9,174 nt of DNA from Planctomycetota bacterium (GCA_027011425.1 JALUZX010000373.1:1-9174), one strand, 5' to 3'; positions 1 to 6,976 are shown, counted from the first letter of the stretch. Notes: generated from the sequence alone by a model not told the origin. Program-made: numbers and translations.

Positions 1-102
1 GAGCCTGATGGGGAAGGCCAGGGCCCGGGCGGCCTCGGCTGGGAGGAGGAGGGCCGTTTCCACCTTCTCCCGGGTTCCGGGGGAGGGGAAAGAGCGGTCC
101 AT
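1..102 (-). CDS. Partial CDS, N-terminus of an unknown protein downstream of the ABC permease
   Basis: An ATG at 102-100 overlaps the stop of the permease gene by one base (TGATG), and the frame stays open for 34 codons to the left edge. The visible peptide begins MDRSFPSPGTREKVETALLL and continues with a short Ala/Leu/Pro-rich stretch. No motif can be recognised in so little sequence. The one-base overlap suggests translational coupling to the ABC transporter genes, so another transporter subunit or accessory protein is plausible by context only. The C-terminal part lies outside the window. Confidence 0.5.
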   Translation of the reverse strand, partial: MDRSFPSPGTREKVETALLLPAEAARALAFPIRL

Positions 103-908
103 CAGAGGTCCCCCTTGGTGAAGCGGTAGTGGGCGGCCAGGTAGAGGAGGATCGTTCCGGCAAGAAGGGGAATCTCCAGGCTCACGAAAGGAAGGCCGGC
201 CTTCCCGGAGAGCATGGGGAAGTAGACGTCGAAGTCGGAGAACTTGAAAAAGGAGATCACCCTTACCTTCTGGACGAAATAGAGGGCGAACTGGACGGCG
301 ATGAAAAGCCCCACCGTAAAGGCCGTTCCCGCCTGGGTGCGGAAGAATGTGGAGACGAAGACGGTAAGGGCAAGAAAGAAATAGACCACCATGGTGGCGT
401 GGAGGGAGCAGAGAAGGAGGGGACCGGCCTGGAGGGATTCTTTCACCAGGGGGCTCAGCGCCAGTAGGGAGAGGGAGGAGAGGAAGATCCCCGCCGCCAG
501 GCCCAGGGCGGGCACGAGGGTCTTCTCCAGGAGGATCCGCCCGCGGGAGGCGGGAAGGGAGAGGAGAAGCTCCAGGGTCCGGTTCTCCTTCTCCCGGGCC
601 ACAACGAAGGTCCCGAGCAGGAGGGCTCCGGCGATTCCCATGATGTCCACTCCCTTGAAGAAGTGCTGGAGGGCGATGTACGAGGGATAACGCTCCGCGG
701 GATTCACCAGGGAGAGGAAGGGTTTTTTGAGAAAGTCGAAGGGGATGAGCTTCCCCAGGATCCCGAGAAAGCCGAGCCGGGAGATTTCGGCCAGGACGTC
801 CCTCAAGTCCCCCCACCAGAGGACGGCCACAAGAAGCATCAACTCCAGGACCAGGAAGTAGGCAAGCTGGATTCCCCAGGTCTCGCGGAAGGTCTTCTTC
901 AGGATCAT
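102..908 (-). CDS. ABC-2 type transporter permease
   Basis: This is a 268-residue integral membrane protein, likely the membrane half of an ABC exporter whose ATPase is encoded just upstream. About six hydrophobic segments are visible, near residues 14-31, 89-106, 131-152, 167-187, 195-213 and 243-260. Between segments 2 and 3 lies the cytoplasmic stretch with AREKENRTLELLLSLPASR (104-122), the typical signature of ABC-2 permeases of the NosY/NatB kind. The ATG at 908 overlaps the ATPase stop by four bases (ATGA), which decides the start. A longer in-frame reading from 980 would add a Gly/Pro-rich segment lying inside the ATPase gene and is unlikely. The periplasmic loop between segments 1 and 2 is long (about 55 residues). 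The substrate cannot be read from the sequence. Confidence 0.88.
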   Translation of the reverse strand: MILKKTFRETWGIQLAYFLVLELMLLVAVLWWGDLRDVLAEISRLGFLGILGKLIPFDFLKKPFLSLVNPAERYPSYIALQHFFKGVDIMGIAGALLLGTFVVAREKENRTLELLLSLPASRGRILLEKTLVPALGLAAGIFLSSLSLLALSPLVKESLQAGPLLLCSLHATMVVYFFLALTVFVSTFFRTQAGTAFTVGLFIAVQFALYFVQKVRVISFFKFSDFDVYFPMLSGKAGLPFVSLEIPLLAGTILLYLAAHYRFTKGDL

Positions 909-1801
909 CCCTCCCCCCCCTTTTCCGATTTTTCCAGGTAGAGGTGGCGGTAGATCTCCTCCAGTTCGGCCCGCCCCCATAAGAGAGCCTCCACGGGCCC
1001 ATGGGCCAGGGAGGCGACCAGTTCCCTGGGGTCGCCGCCGGCCCGGATTCGGACCCAGCCCCCCCGGGACTCCCAGGCGGTCCCCGGGGGAAGGGGGAGG
1101 TCCCCGGGAGAGAAACCTTCCCGGAGGCGCACCCGGACCAGGGATGCCAGGTCCCGGCGGAGGGCTTCCACTCGGCCGGTGGGAACCACTTCCCCTTCCA
1201 GGAGGAAGATCATCCTGTCGCAGACCTTCTCGATGTCCGCCAGGTGGTGGGAAGAGACGAAGATGGTCCGCCCCCGCTCCCGGAGAAGTTCCACAGCGTC
1301 GTTGAACTGGGCCCGCATGGTGGCGTCCAGGCCCCGGGTGGGCTCGTCCAGGAGAAGGAGGGGGACGGGGGCGGAGAGGACCCCGCAGAGGGCGAGTTTC
1401 TGTTTCATTCCCGCCGAATAGGTGCGGACCTTGCGCTCCAGGGGAAGTTCGAAGAGGCGGGGAAGGCGCCTTTCCAGCTCCCCGTCCCTCCCGTCCCGGA
1501 AGGAAGCCAGGAATTCCAGGAACTCCCTTCCCCGCATGTGCAGGTAGATGCTGGTCTCCCCGGGGAGGTAGCTCAACCGCCGGCGGACCTCCAGGGGCTC
1601 CCGGACCGGGTCCAGGCCGTTTACGAGAACTCTCCCCGAGGTGGGCCGCAAAAGGCCGCAGATCATGCGCAGGACCGTGGTCTTCCCGGCTCCGTTGGGG
1701 CCGACGAAGCCTGTGACGGATCCTTCGGGGACGTGGAAACCGGCGGCCTTGACGGCCTGGAGATTCCCGAAGGCGCGGGAGAGTCTCTCGGCTCGGATCA
1801 A
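905..1801 (-). CDS. ABC transporter ATP-binding protein (ABC-2 exporter type)
   Basis: This 298-residue ATPase should drive the permease encoded directly after it. Walker A is GPNGAGKTT (residues 34-42), the signature is YSAGMKQKLAL (128-138), Walker B is LLLLDEPTRGLD (148-159) and the switch histidine lies in SSHH (183-186). In the Q-loop position the protein has LPGE (79-82) rather than a glutamine, a variant I associate with this ABC-2 exporter subgroup. The C-terminal 80 residues form the usual accessory domain after the ATPase core. The start is a TTG at 1801, seven bases after the lipoprotein stop, preceded by GAGG with a five-base spacer. An ATG at 1812 is out of frame. Its stop overlaps the permease start. 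The family exports drugs, lipids, ions or peptides; which one is unknown here. Confidence 0.93.
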   Translation of the reverse strand: MIRAERLSRAFGNLQAVKAAGFHVPEGSVTGFVGPNGAGKTTVLRMICGLLRPTSGRVLVNGLDPVREPLEVRRRLSYLPGETSIYLHMRGREFLEFLASFRDGRDGELERRLPRLFELPLERKVRTYSAGMKQKLALCGVLSAPVPLLLLDEPTRGLDATMRAQFNDAVELLRERGRTIFVSSHHLADIEKVCDRMIFLLEGEVVPTGRVEALRRDLASLVRVRLREGFSPGDLPLPPGTAWESRGGWVRIRAGGDPRELVASLAHGPVEALLWGRAELEEIYRHLYLEKSEKGGEG

Positions 1802-1808
1802 GGAAACC

Positions 1809-2489
1809 TCATTTGTTCCGGAGGACGGGCCGGGTGAGGTCCGGCCTGTGGATGACCTTCCGCGGGGGAACCACGTCCCGGCGGGTCTCCATGCATGCCT
1901 TCAGGTCCCTGAGGCCCGCCACGCAGAGCCATTTTCCGCCCGAGGGCAGGAGAACGGCCGTTCCCTTTACCAGGCCCAGAAGGGACAGGTTGCCGCCCCG
2001 TCCCTTCCGGAAGACTCCGGCCCCGGCCTGGGTGGGATCCAGTTTCAGACCCTCCGGAATCTGGTAGACCTCGCCGTAGACTCCCTTCGCCCCGGCCAGG
2101 CGGGTCCAGGCCGTCCAGACCTTTCCGTCCCTCATCCCCATGAGAAGGAGGTCCTCTCCGGGTTGGGGCCACCGGACGGCGATGGGGACCCCCTGGTGGC
2201 GTACCTCCAGGTCCAGCCTGTAGAGCCCCCCGCCGGCGGGTTGGATCTCCGCGGTTTCTACGTAAGGAATATCCCCGTAGTAGAGGAGAACGTGGGCCCG
2301 CCCCTTCCGGGCGGTCGTGCCGAGAAAGAGCACCCCGTCGGTGGTGGAGACCCCCAGTTCCCTTCCCCCGGAGGTCTGGACTTCCACCACGGGATGGATC
2401 CTCCCTCGCATGGCGCATCCCCCGAGAAGGGCGCCCGCCAGGGCGAACCCCGCCAGGGTCCGGGTCGGTCGCGTCCAGCCAGGCCGCAC
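1809..2489 (-). CDS. Predicted lipoprotein of unknown function
   Basis: This 226-residue protein has an N-terminal Arg-rich stretch, a hydrophobic segment (about 12-24) and a lipobox LGGC with the lipidated cysteine at position 25, so it is likely anchored in a membrane on the outside of the cytoplasm. The rest is rich in Gly, Val and Leu with alternating hydrophobic residues, suggesting beta structure. I do not recognise the family. The start is GTG at 2489, strongly supported by AAAGGAG five bases upstream. The gene ends seven bases before the ABC ATPase start, so it probably belongs to the same transcript and may be an accessory or binding component of the exporter. That role is inferred from position only. 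Confidence 0.68.
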   Translation of the reverse strand: MRPGWTRPTRTLAGFALAGALLGGCAMRGRIHPVVEVQTSGGRELGVSTTDGVLFLGTTARKGRAHVLLYYGDIPYVETAEIQPAGGGLYRLDLEVRHQGVPIAVRWPQPGEDLLLMGMRDGKVWTAWTRLAGAKGVYGEVYQIPEGLKLDPTQAGAGVFRKGRGGNLSLLGLVKGTAVLLPSGGKWLCVAGLRDLKACMETRRDVVPPRKVIHRPDLTRPVLRNK

Positions 2490-2520
2490 GGCAACTCCTT
2501 TTGGTCGGTTTCCTCCGGGA

Positions 2521-2553
2521 GGCGGGAACCTTCCCGGTCCCGCCCCGGAAGGT
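2521..2553 (-). promoter_or_regulatory. Overlapping, mutually exclusive hairpins upstream of the lipoprotein gene
   Basis: Two inverted repeats share bases. ACCTTCC (2528-2534) pairs with GGAAGGT (2547-2553). GGCGGGAACC (2521-2530) pairs with GGTCCCGCC (2536-2544) with one bulged A. Both cannot form at once. No T-run follows on the minus strand, so this is not a standard terminator. It lies in the leader of the lipoprotein/ABC genes and could be an attenuator-like structure or simply a by-product of GC-rich sequence. Confidence 0.35.
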
Positions 2554-2555
2554 GC

Positions 2556-2584
2556 ATGCTCGGCCAGGCGGGCTTCCAGGTCAA
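2556..2584 (-). promoter_or_regulatory. Weak sigma-70-like promoter candidate for the lipoprotein/ABC block
   Basis: On the minus strand TTGACC (2584-2579) is followed after 17 bases by GAGCAT (2561-2556). The -35 box matches 5 of 6 consensus positions and the -10 box 3 of 6. It sits in the 112-base gap after the zinc-ribbon gene, where a promoter for the next block would be expected. The -10 box is poor, so this is only a candidate. Confidence 0.28.
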
Positions 2585-2601
2585 GAAAGAGACCTCTTCC
2601 T

Positions 2602-2919
2602 TCAGTCCTTCTTCTTCTCCTTCGGAGAGGAAGGGGCCTCGGCGGGCTTCTTCTCTTCCTTTTTTGCGGAGGCCTCCCCGCCGCCGGCCTCCTTGGGGGA
2701 TTGGGACTTGTGGGATGCCGTGGCCTTCCCGTTGCGGCGCTTGTAATCCGTCTCGTAGAAGCCCGAGCCCTTGAAGATGATGCCCGACCCCGTGCCGATC
2801 AGGCGGACCAGGGTCATCCTCCCGCAGGAGGGGCATTTCCTCTTGGGGTTCTCCTTCATGGACTGGAACAAGGCGAAGGTGTGACCGCAGGCCTTGCACT
2901 TGTAATCGTAGGTCGGCAT
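2602..2919 (-). CDS. FmdB-family small zinc-ribbon protein
   Basis: This 105-residue protein begins MPTYDYKCKACGHTF, the characteristic opening of the FmdB (CxxC_CxxC) zinc-ribbon family. The four metal ligands are Cys8, Cys11, Cys29 and Cys32. They are followed by the family's RLIGTGSGIIFKGSGFYETD stretch (39-58). The rest is a charged Lys/Glu/Ala/Pro-rich tail (about 65-105) with no visible fold. The start lies three bases after the grpE stop, with AGGAGG eight bases upstream inside the end of grpE, so the two are translated from one message. The family name comes from a proposed regulator of formamidase/amidase genes, but the general role is not established. Its place behind dnaJ-grpE suggests a link to protein quality control, which is inference. 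Confidence 0.87.
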   Translation of the reverse strand: MPTYDYKCKACGHTFALFQSMKENPKRKCPSCGRMTLVRLIGTGSGIIFKGSGFYETDYKRRNGKATASHKSQSPKEAGGGEASAKKEEKKPAEAPSSPKEKKKD

Positions 2920-2922
2920 GAC

Positions 2923-3699
2923 TCAATCCTCCTGCGGGCCCGGGCCTTCGGGCTCTTCTCTGTTCTTGGGCTCCGGGGAGGGTTCCCCTTCCTTCTTAGA
3001 AGGTTCCCCCTCTTCGGGACTGGCCGCTTCTTCTTCCTCTTTTTTTTCGGCCGCCTTGGGCTGCTCACTCACCACCACCTGGGCGTGGCGGAGGACTCGG
3101 TCCTTCATGCGGTAGCCTTTGCGGAGCACCTGGGTCACCACCCCGGGAGGGACCTCCTCGGTGCGGTGGACCTGGACCGCGTCATGGTAGAGGGGGTCGA
3201 AAGGATTGCCCTTGCCGGGGACTTCCTCCACGCCGGCGGAGCCGAGCAGGTTCTTCCACTGGTCCTGGACCATCCTGAGTCCCTGGACGAGGTCCTCCAC
3301 GGAGCCGCCCTTCTCGGCGGCCACCAGAGCCATGTCCAGCAGGTCGAACAGGTGGAGAACTTCCCCGAAGGCCCAGGCCTTGGCCTCCTCCCGGAGGACC
3401 CTCTTCTCCTCTTCCACCCGCCGGCGGAAATTCTCGAACTCCGCGATTCTCCGGAGCAGCCTCTCCTTGGTGTCCTCAAGCTCCGCCTTGGTCCGGGCCA
3501 GCTCCTTCTCGCACTGGACGGCGCTCCGCTTCCAGGAGATCCGGCTCCGTTTCCTGGGGCCTTTCTCCTCGTCGCGGGCGTTCTCCTCCTTTTCCTCCCG
3601 GGAGGATTCTTCCTCCCCGGAAGGGGGTGAAGTCTCCTCCCGTTCCTTTTCCGGCGAGGGCTCTCCGCTCTTCTTCTTGTTCTTTTCTTCTTCCATCAT
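2923..3699 (-). CDS. grpE: GrpE, nucleotide exchange factor for DnaK
   Basis: GrpE releases ADP from the Hsp70 DnaK in the cytoplasm. The core is clear: a charged coiled-coil helix (about 62-106, including LLRRIAEFENFRRRVEEEKR), then the four-helix region, then the C-terminal beta domain with NPFDPLYHDAVQV (165-177) and KGYRMKDRVLRHAQVVVSEQ (194-213). At 258 residues it is longer than the usual 180-210. The excess lies in a low-complexity Glu/Lys/Ser N-terminus (about 1-55) and an acidic Glu/Pro/Lys tail after residue 215. The ATG at 3699 overlaps the dnaJ stop (ATGA); a second ATG follows at once at 3696. There is no good separate ribosome binding site, which fits translational coupling with dnaJ. 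The partner gene dnaK is absent from the window. Confidence 0.96.
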   Translation of the reverse strand: MMEEEKNKKKSGEPSPEKEREETSPPSGEEESSREEKEENARDEEKGPRKRSRISWKRSAVQCEKELARTKAELEDTKERLLRRIAEFENFRRRVEEEKRVLREEAKAWAFGEVLHLFDLLDMALVAAEKGGSVEDLVQGLRMVQDQWKNLLGSAGVEEVPGKGNPFDPLYHDAVQVHRTEEVPPGVVTQVLRKGYRMKDRVLRHAQVVVSEQPKAAEKKEEEEAASPEEGEPSKKEGEPSPEPKNREEPEGPGPQED

Positions 3700-4853
3700 T
3701 TGTCCCCGAAGAAGTCACGGACCTTTCGGAAGATGTTTCTTCTCTTGTCCCTGTTCTTCTCCTCGAGCTTGGCGAATTCCTTCAGGAGTTCTTCCTGTCG
3801 CTTGTCGATCTTCCTGGGCACCTCCACGAAGACCCGGACGTAGAGGTGGCCCTTGTTGCGGCTTTCCGGGTCCTGGATCCCCTGCCCCCGCAAGCGGAGG
3901 ACCTGGCCGGACTGGGTGCCCGGGGGGATCTTGAGAGTGACTTTTCTGCCTGTGAGGGTGGGGATCTCCACTTCCGCCCCCAGGACGGCCTGGGCGTAGG
4001 TGATGGGGATTTCGCAATACAGGTCCAACCCGTCCCGGTGGAAGAACTCGTGTTCTTTCACGTGGATCACCACCAGGAGATCCCCCGGCGGCCCGCCGCC
4101 CTGGCCGGGTTCTCCCTGGCCGGCCAGCCGGAGGGTGGTTCCCGTGTCCACCCCGGGGGGGATCTTCACCTTGAGGGTCACGTCCTCGGGGACCATCCCC
4201 TTGCCGCGGCAGGCGGGGCAGGGATCCTGGAGCACCACCCCAGACCCTCCGCACTGGGGGCAGGTTTCGCGGAGCTGGAAGAAGCCCCGGCTTCTCTGGA
4301 TCATGCCGGCCCCCCCGCAATACTGGCAGGTGGAGTGGCCCGTGCCGGGCCTGGCTCCCGTTCCACCGCAGTTCTTGCAGACCCCCATGCGGTTGATCTT
4401 GAGGGTCTTCTCCGTCCCCTTGACCGCTTCCTCCAGGGTGATCTCGATGTCCGCCCTGAGCGAAGTGCCCCGGGAGGCCTGGGCGGCGCCCCGTCCCCTC
4501 CTGGAGGAACTCCGTCCTCCGAAGCCGAAGAGGTCCCCGCCGAAGAAGCCGCCCAGGTCGCCGAAGATGTCCCCGAAGGCGGCGAAGATGTCCTCCACGC
4601 CGGAGAAGGTGGGGCCCCCGCCCGCCTGGTCGAAATCCGTCCTGCCGAACTGGTCGTATTGCTTTCGTTTTTCGGGATCGGAGAGGACCGCGTAGGCCTC
4701 GGCGGCTTCCTTGAACTTCTCCTCGGCTTCTTTGCTTCCCTTGTTCCGGTCGGGGTGATACTTGAGGGCGAGCTTCCTGTAGGCGTCCTTGATCTCCTCC
4801 TGCGTGGCGTTTCTGTCCACGCCGAGGACCTCGTAGTAATCCCGTTTGGCCAT
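3696..4853 (-). CDS. dnaJ: DnaJ, full-length type I Hsp40 co-chaperone
   Basis: DnaJ delivers unfolded proteins to DnaK and stimulates its ATPase. All type I parts are present in 385 residues: J domain (about 4-70) with the catalytic HPD at 33-35, a Gly/Phe-rich linker (about 77-115), four zinc motifs CKNCGGTG, CQYCGGAG, CPQCGGSG and CPACRGKG (Cys 159/162, 176/179, 198/201, 212/215), and the two C-terminal substrate-binding domains with KIPPG motifs. I place the start at the ATG at 4853 because MAKRDYYEVLGV is the canonical opening and GAGGG lies five bases upstream. An in-frame ATG at 4868, with GGAG four bases before it, would add MTRAG and cannot be excluded. It overlaps grpE by four bases, in the order dnaJ-grpE rather than the common grpE-dnaK-dnaJ. 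Confidence 0.97.
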   Translation of the reverse strand: MAKRDYYEVLGVDRNATQEEIKDAYRKLALKYHPDRNKGSKEAEEKFKEAAEAYAVLSDPEKRKQYDQFGRTDFDQAGGGPTFSGVEDIFAAFGDIFGDLGGFFGGDLFGFGGRSSSRRGRGAAQASRGTSLRADIEITLEEAVKGTEKTLKINRMGVCKNCGGTGARPGTGHSTCQYCGGAGMIQRSRGFFQLRETCPQCGGSGVVLQDPCPACRGKGMVPEDVTLKVKIPPGVDTGTTLRLAGQGEPGQGGGPPGDLLVVIHVKEHEFFHRDGLDLYCEIPITYAQAVLGAEVEIPTLTGRKVTLKIPPGTQSGQVLRLRGQGIQDPESRNKGHLYVRVFVEVPRKIDKRQEELLKEFAKLEEKNRDKRRNIFRKVRDFFGDK

Positions 4854-4879
4854 GCCCGCCCTCGTCATCGTTCTCCATG

Positions 4880-4907
4880 GCCCGGAGGATCCGCGAATCC
4901 TCCGGGC
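4880..4907 (-). promoter_or_regulatory. Perfect 11-bp hairpin in the dnaJ leader
   Basis: GCCCGGAGGAT (4880-4890) is the exact reverse complement of ATCCTCCGGGC (4897-4907), with a six-base loop. It ends 27 bases before the preferred dnaJ start and 12 bases before the alternative one. No T-run follows, so it is more likely a leader structure affecting translation or mRNA stability than a terminator. The right arm contains CCTCC and the left arm GGAGG, so the structure hides a ribosome-binding-like sequence. Confidence 0.55.
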
Positions 4908-4932
4908 AAAGGTCAGCCTTCTCTATAATCGT

Positions 4933-4967
4933 CCGGCAGCCGGCCCGGAAGGGAGGCCGGCTGCCGG
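4933..4967 (-). terminator. Perfect 13-bp hairpin after groEL2; terminator-like or processing element
   Basis: CCGGCAGCCGGCC (4933-4945) and GGCCGGCTGCCGG (4955-4967) are exact reverse complements around a nine-base loop. The structure begins 23 bases after the groEL2 stop. On the minus strand it is followed by ACGATTATAG, which is not a U-tract, so classical intrinsic termination is doubtful. It may protect the groE message, reduce read-through into dnaJ, or mark a cleavage point between the groE and dnaJ-grpE parts. Confidence 0.45.
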
Positions 4968-4990
4968 CTCGATGTCCCGCTGTCCTTTTC

Positions 4991-6595
4991 TCAGGCCACG
5001 CTTCCTTCCACGGCCTCCTTCTTTTCCTTGATGCTGGTCACCACAGAATCCGTGGTGAGGAGGAGGGCCGCCAGGGAGGCCGCGTTTTCCAGAGCCGTGC
5101 GGACCACCTTGGCGGGGTCCACGATCCCGGCTTCATACATGTTCACCCACTTGAGGTTCAAGGCGTCGAAGCCCTCTTCGGCGGGGCGCTCGATGGCCTC
5201 CTGGACCACGACGGAGCCGTCCATGCCGGCGTTCTCTGCGATCTGGCGGAGCGGCGCCTTCAGGGCAGACCGAAGGATCTCGACGCCGAATTTCTCCTCG
5301 CCCTTGGCCTTGACCTTGTCCAGAGCGGGGAGGCACCGCAAAAGCGCGATCCCGCCTCCGGGGACGATCCCCTCCTCCACGGCGGCCCTGGTGGAGTTGA
5401 GGGCGTCCTCGACACGGGCCTTCTTCTCCTTCATCTCCGCCTCGGTGGTGGCCCCCACCTTGATGACCGCCACGCCGCCCACCAGCTTGGCCAGGCGCTC
5501 CTGGAGCTTCTCCCTGTCGTAGTCGGAGGTGGTCTTCTCGATCTGGGCGCGGATCTGGTTGATCCTGGCCTGGATCTTCTCGATCGTTCCCGCTCCCTCC
5601 ACGACAGTGCAGGTGTCCTTCTCGACGATCACCTTCTTTGCCGTCCCCAGGTCGGAGAGCTGAATGTTCTCCAGCTTCAGGCCCAGGTCCTCGGAGACCA
5701 CCTTGCCGCCCGTGAGGATCGCCAGGTCCTCGAGCATGGCCTTGCGCCGGTCCCCGAAGCCCGGGGCCTTGACGGCGCAACAGCGCAGGATGCCCTTGAG
5801 CCGGTTGATGACCAGCGTGGCAAGGGGCTCGCCTTCCACGTCTTCCGCCACCACAAGCAGAGCTTTGCCCGCCGTGGCGACCTTTTCCAGGATGGGGATG
5901 AACTCCCGGATGCTGGAGATCTTCTTGTCCACGATGAGGACAAGGGCGTTCTCAAGCTCGCAGGTCATGTTCTTGGGGTCCGTGATGAAGTAGGGCGAGA
6001 TGTAACCCTTGTCGAACTGCATGCCCTCGACGAACTCGAGGCGGGTCTCCATCTCCTGCCCCTCTTCCACGGTGATCACGCCCTCGTTGCCCACCCGGTC
6101 CACCGCTTCGGCCAGAAGCTTGCCGATCTCTGGGTCGTTGTTGGCGGAGATGGTGGCCACCTGCTCGGTGTCCTCCTTTTTCTCCACCTTCCGGGCCAGC
6201 TCGCCCAGGGCCTTGGAGACGGCTTCGACGCCTTTCTCGATCCCCTTCCTCAAGTGCATGGGGTTCACCCCGGCGGTGAGATGCTTCTCCCCGGCCTTGA
6301 GAAGGGCCTCGGCCAGGACTGTGGCCGTGGTGGTTCCGTCGCCGGCGGCGTCGTTGGTCTTCTTGGCCACTTCGTTCAGGATTTTTGCCCCCATGTTCTC
6401 GAAGGGGTCCTCCAGCTCGATCTCCTTGGAGACCGTGGCCCCGTCCTTGGTGACCTGGGGGCCCCCGAAGGACTTCTGGAGGATCACGTTCTTGCCCGAG
6501 GGCCCGAGGGTGATCTTCACGGTCCTGGAAAGCTTGTCGACCCCGGACAGGATCTTCTTCCTGGCCTGGTCGTCGAACATGATCTGCTTGGCCAT
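4991..6595 (-). CDS. groEL: GroEL2, second chaperonin paralogue lacking the Gly-Met tail
   Basis: This 534-residue 60-kDa chaperonin forms an ATP-driven folding cage with GroES. Key residues are kept: TLGPSGKNV (29-37), catalytic Asp51, nucleotide loop AGDGTTTAT (84-92), Asp397 in VEDAL and PGGG (412-415). The apical segment has GYISPYF (197-203), like Escherichia coli. The C-terminus ends SIKEKKEAVEGSVA with no GGM repeats, unlike GroEL1 here. Near the end it reads FDALNLKWVNMYEAGIVDP where GroEL1 has YNALTSQYGNMIEFGVMDP. The start at 6595 is four bases after the groES stop, with GAGGAG seven bases upstream inside groES; the frame continues upstream to 6658 but MAKQIMFD is the canonical opening. 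It shares three aligned cysteines with GroEL1 (212, 272, 273). It is probably a functionally specialised paralogue. Confidence 0.97.
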   Translation of the reverse strand: MAKQIMFDDQARKKILSGVDKLSRTVKITLGPSGKNVILQKSFGGPQVTKDGATVSKEIELEDPFENMGAKILNEVAKKTNDAAGDGTTTATVLAEALLKAGEKHLTAGVNPMHLRKGIEKGVEAVSKALGELARKVEKKEDTEQVATISANNDPEIGKLLAEAVDRVGNEGVITVEEGQEMETRLEFVEGMQFDKGYISPYFITDPKNMTCELENALVLIVDKKISSIREFIPILEKVATAGKALLVVAEDVEGEPLATLVINRLKGILRCCAVKAPGFGDRRKAMLEDLAILTGGKVVSEDLGLKLENIQLSDLGTAKKVIVEKDTCTVVEGAGTIEKIQARINQIRAQIEKTTSDYDREKLQERLAKLVGGVAVIKVGATTEAEMKEKKARVEDALNSTRAAVEEGIVPGGGIALLRCLPALDKVKAKGEEKFGVEILRSALKAPLRQIAENAGMDGSVVVQEAIERPAEEGFDALNLKWVNMYEAGIVDPAKVVRTALENAASLAALLLTTDSVVTSIKEKKEAVEGSVA

Positions 6596-6599
6596 GGTT

Positions 6600-6890
6600 C
6601 TACTCCTCGATCTTGGCCAGGATTTCCCTTTCCTGGACGATCTTGTATTCCTCGTCACCGATCTTTACGTCCGTTCCGGCGTACTTGCCGAAAAGGACCA
6701 CGTCGCCCGGCTCAAGGTCGGGCTTGACCCTCTTTCCGTTGTCCAGGAGCCTTCCCGTCCCTACGGCCTCGACCTTGCCCTTCTGGGGCTTTTCTTTGGC
6801 CGTATCGGGAAGGACGATGCCTCCCGGGGTGGTTTCCTCCGCGTCGAGAACCTTGAGAACGATCCGGTCGTCGAGAGGTCTGATTCCCAT
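6600..6890 (-). CDS. groES: GroES co-chaperonin
   Basis: This 96-residue protein is the lid of the GroEL chamber. It starts MGIRPLDDRIVLKVLDAEET. It has the mobile loop with TPGGIVLPDTAKEKPQKGKV (21-40), whose GIVLP segment contacts the GroEL apical domain. The rest of the fold is recognisable through GDVVLFGKYAGTDVKI (62-77) and EYKIVQEREILAKIEE at the end. Length is normal for the family. GGAG lies six bases before the ATG. It is the only groES in the window and is placed between two groEL genes, so it presumably serves both GroEL rings. It is 86 bases from groEL1 and four bases from groEL2, so its translation should follow groEL2 more closely. Confidence 0.97.
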   Translation of the reverse strand: MGIRPLDDRIVLKVLDAEETTPGGIVLPDTAKEKPQKGKVEAVGTGRLLDNGKRVKPDLEPGDVVLFGKYAGTDVKIGDEEYKIVQEREILAKIEE

Positions 6891-6940
6891 GGTGATCTCC
6901 TCTATCCTAGAAAAATCTATCGTCTTCTTTTTCCTTCGCT

Positions 6941-6972
6941 CCCTTTCCCGGGCCTGTCTCCCGCGGGAAGGG
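6941..6972 (-). promoter_or_regulatory. Imperfect hairpin between groEL1 and groES
   Basis: CCCTTTCCCG (6941-6950) pairs with CGGGAAGGG (6964-6972) with one bulged T and a 13-base loop. It lies within a few bases of the groEL1 stop in the 86-base gap before groES. On the message strand it is followed by a purine-rich stretch, not a U-tract, so it is not a clear terminator. It could set different mRNA levels for groEL1 and for groES-groEL2 by partial termination or processing. No promoter is obvious in the rest of the gap. Confidence 0.4.
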
Positions 6973-6976
6973 TGAC

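Noticed and set aside
4922..4950. Sigma-70 promoter for dnaJ (TTCCGG-N17-TATAGA, minus strand)
   Set aside because: Only the -10 part looks reasonable; the -35 box matches 2 of 6 and lies in the hairpin. The TATAAT seen on the plus strand here faces away from dnaJ.
4877..6727. A very long open frame on the plus strand opposite groEL2 and groES
   Set aside because: It is an antisense shadow of GC-rich codons. The minus-strand genes are unmistakable and the plus-strand product resembles no known protein.
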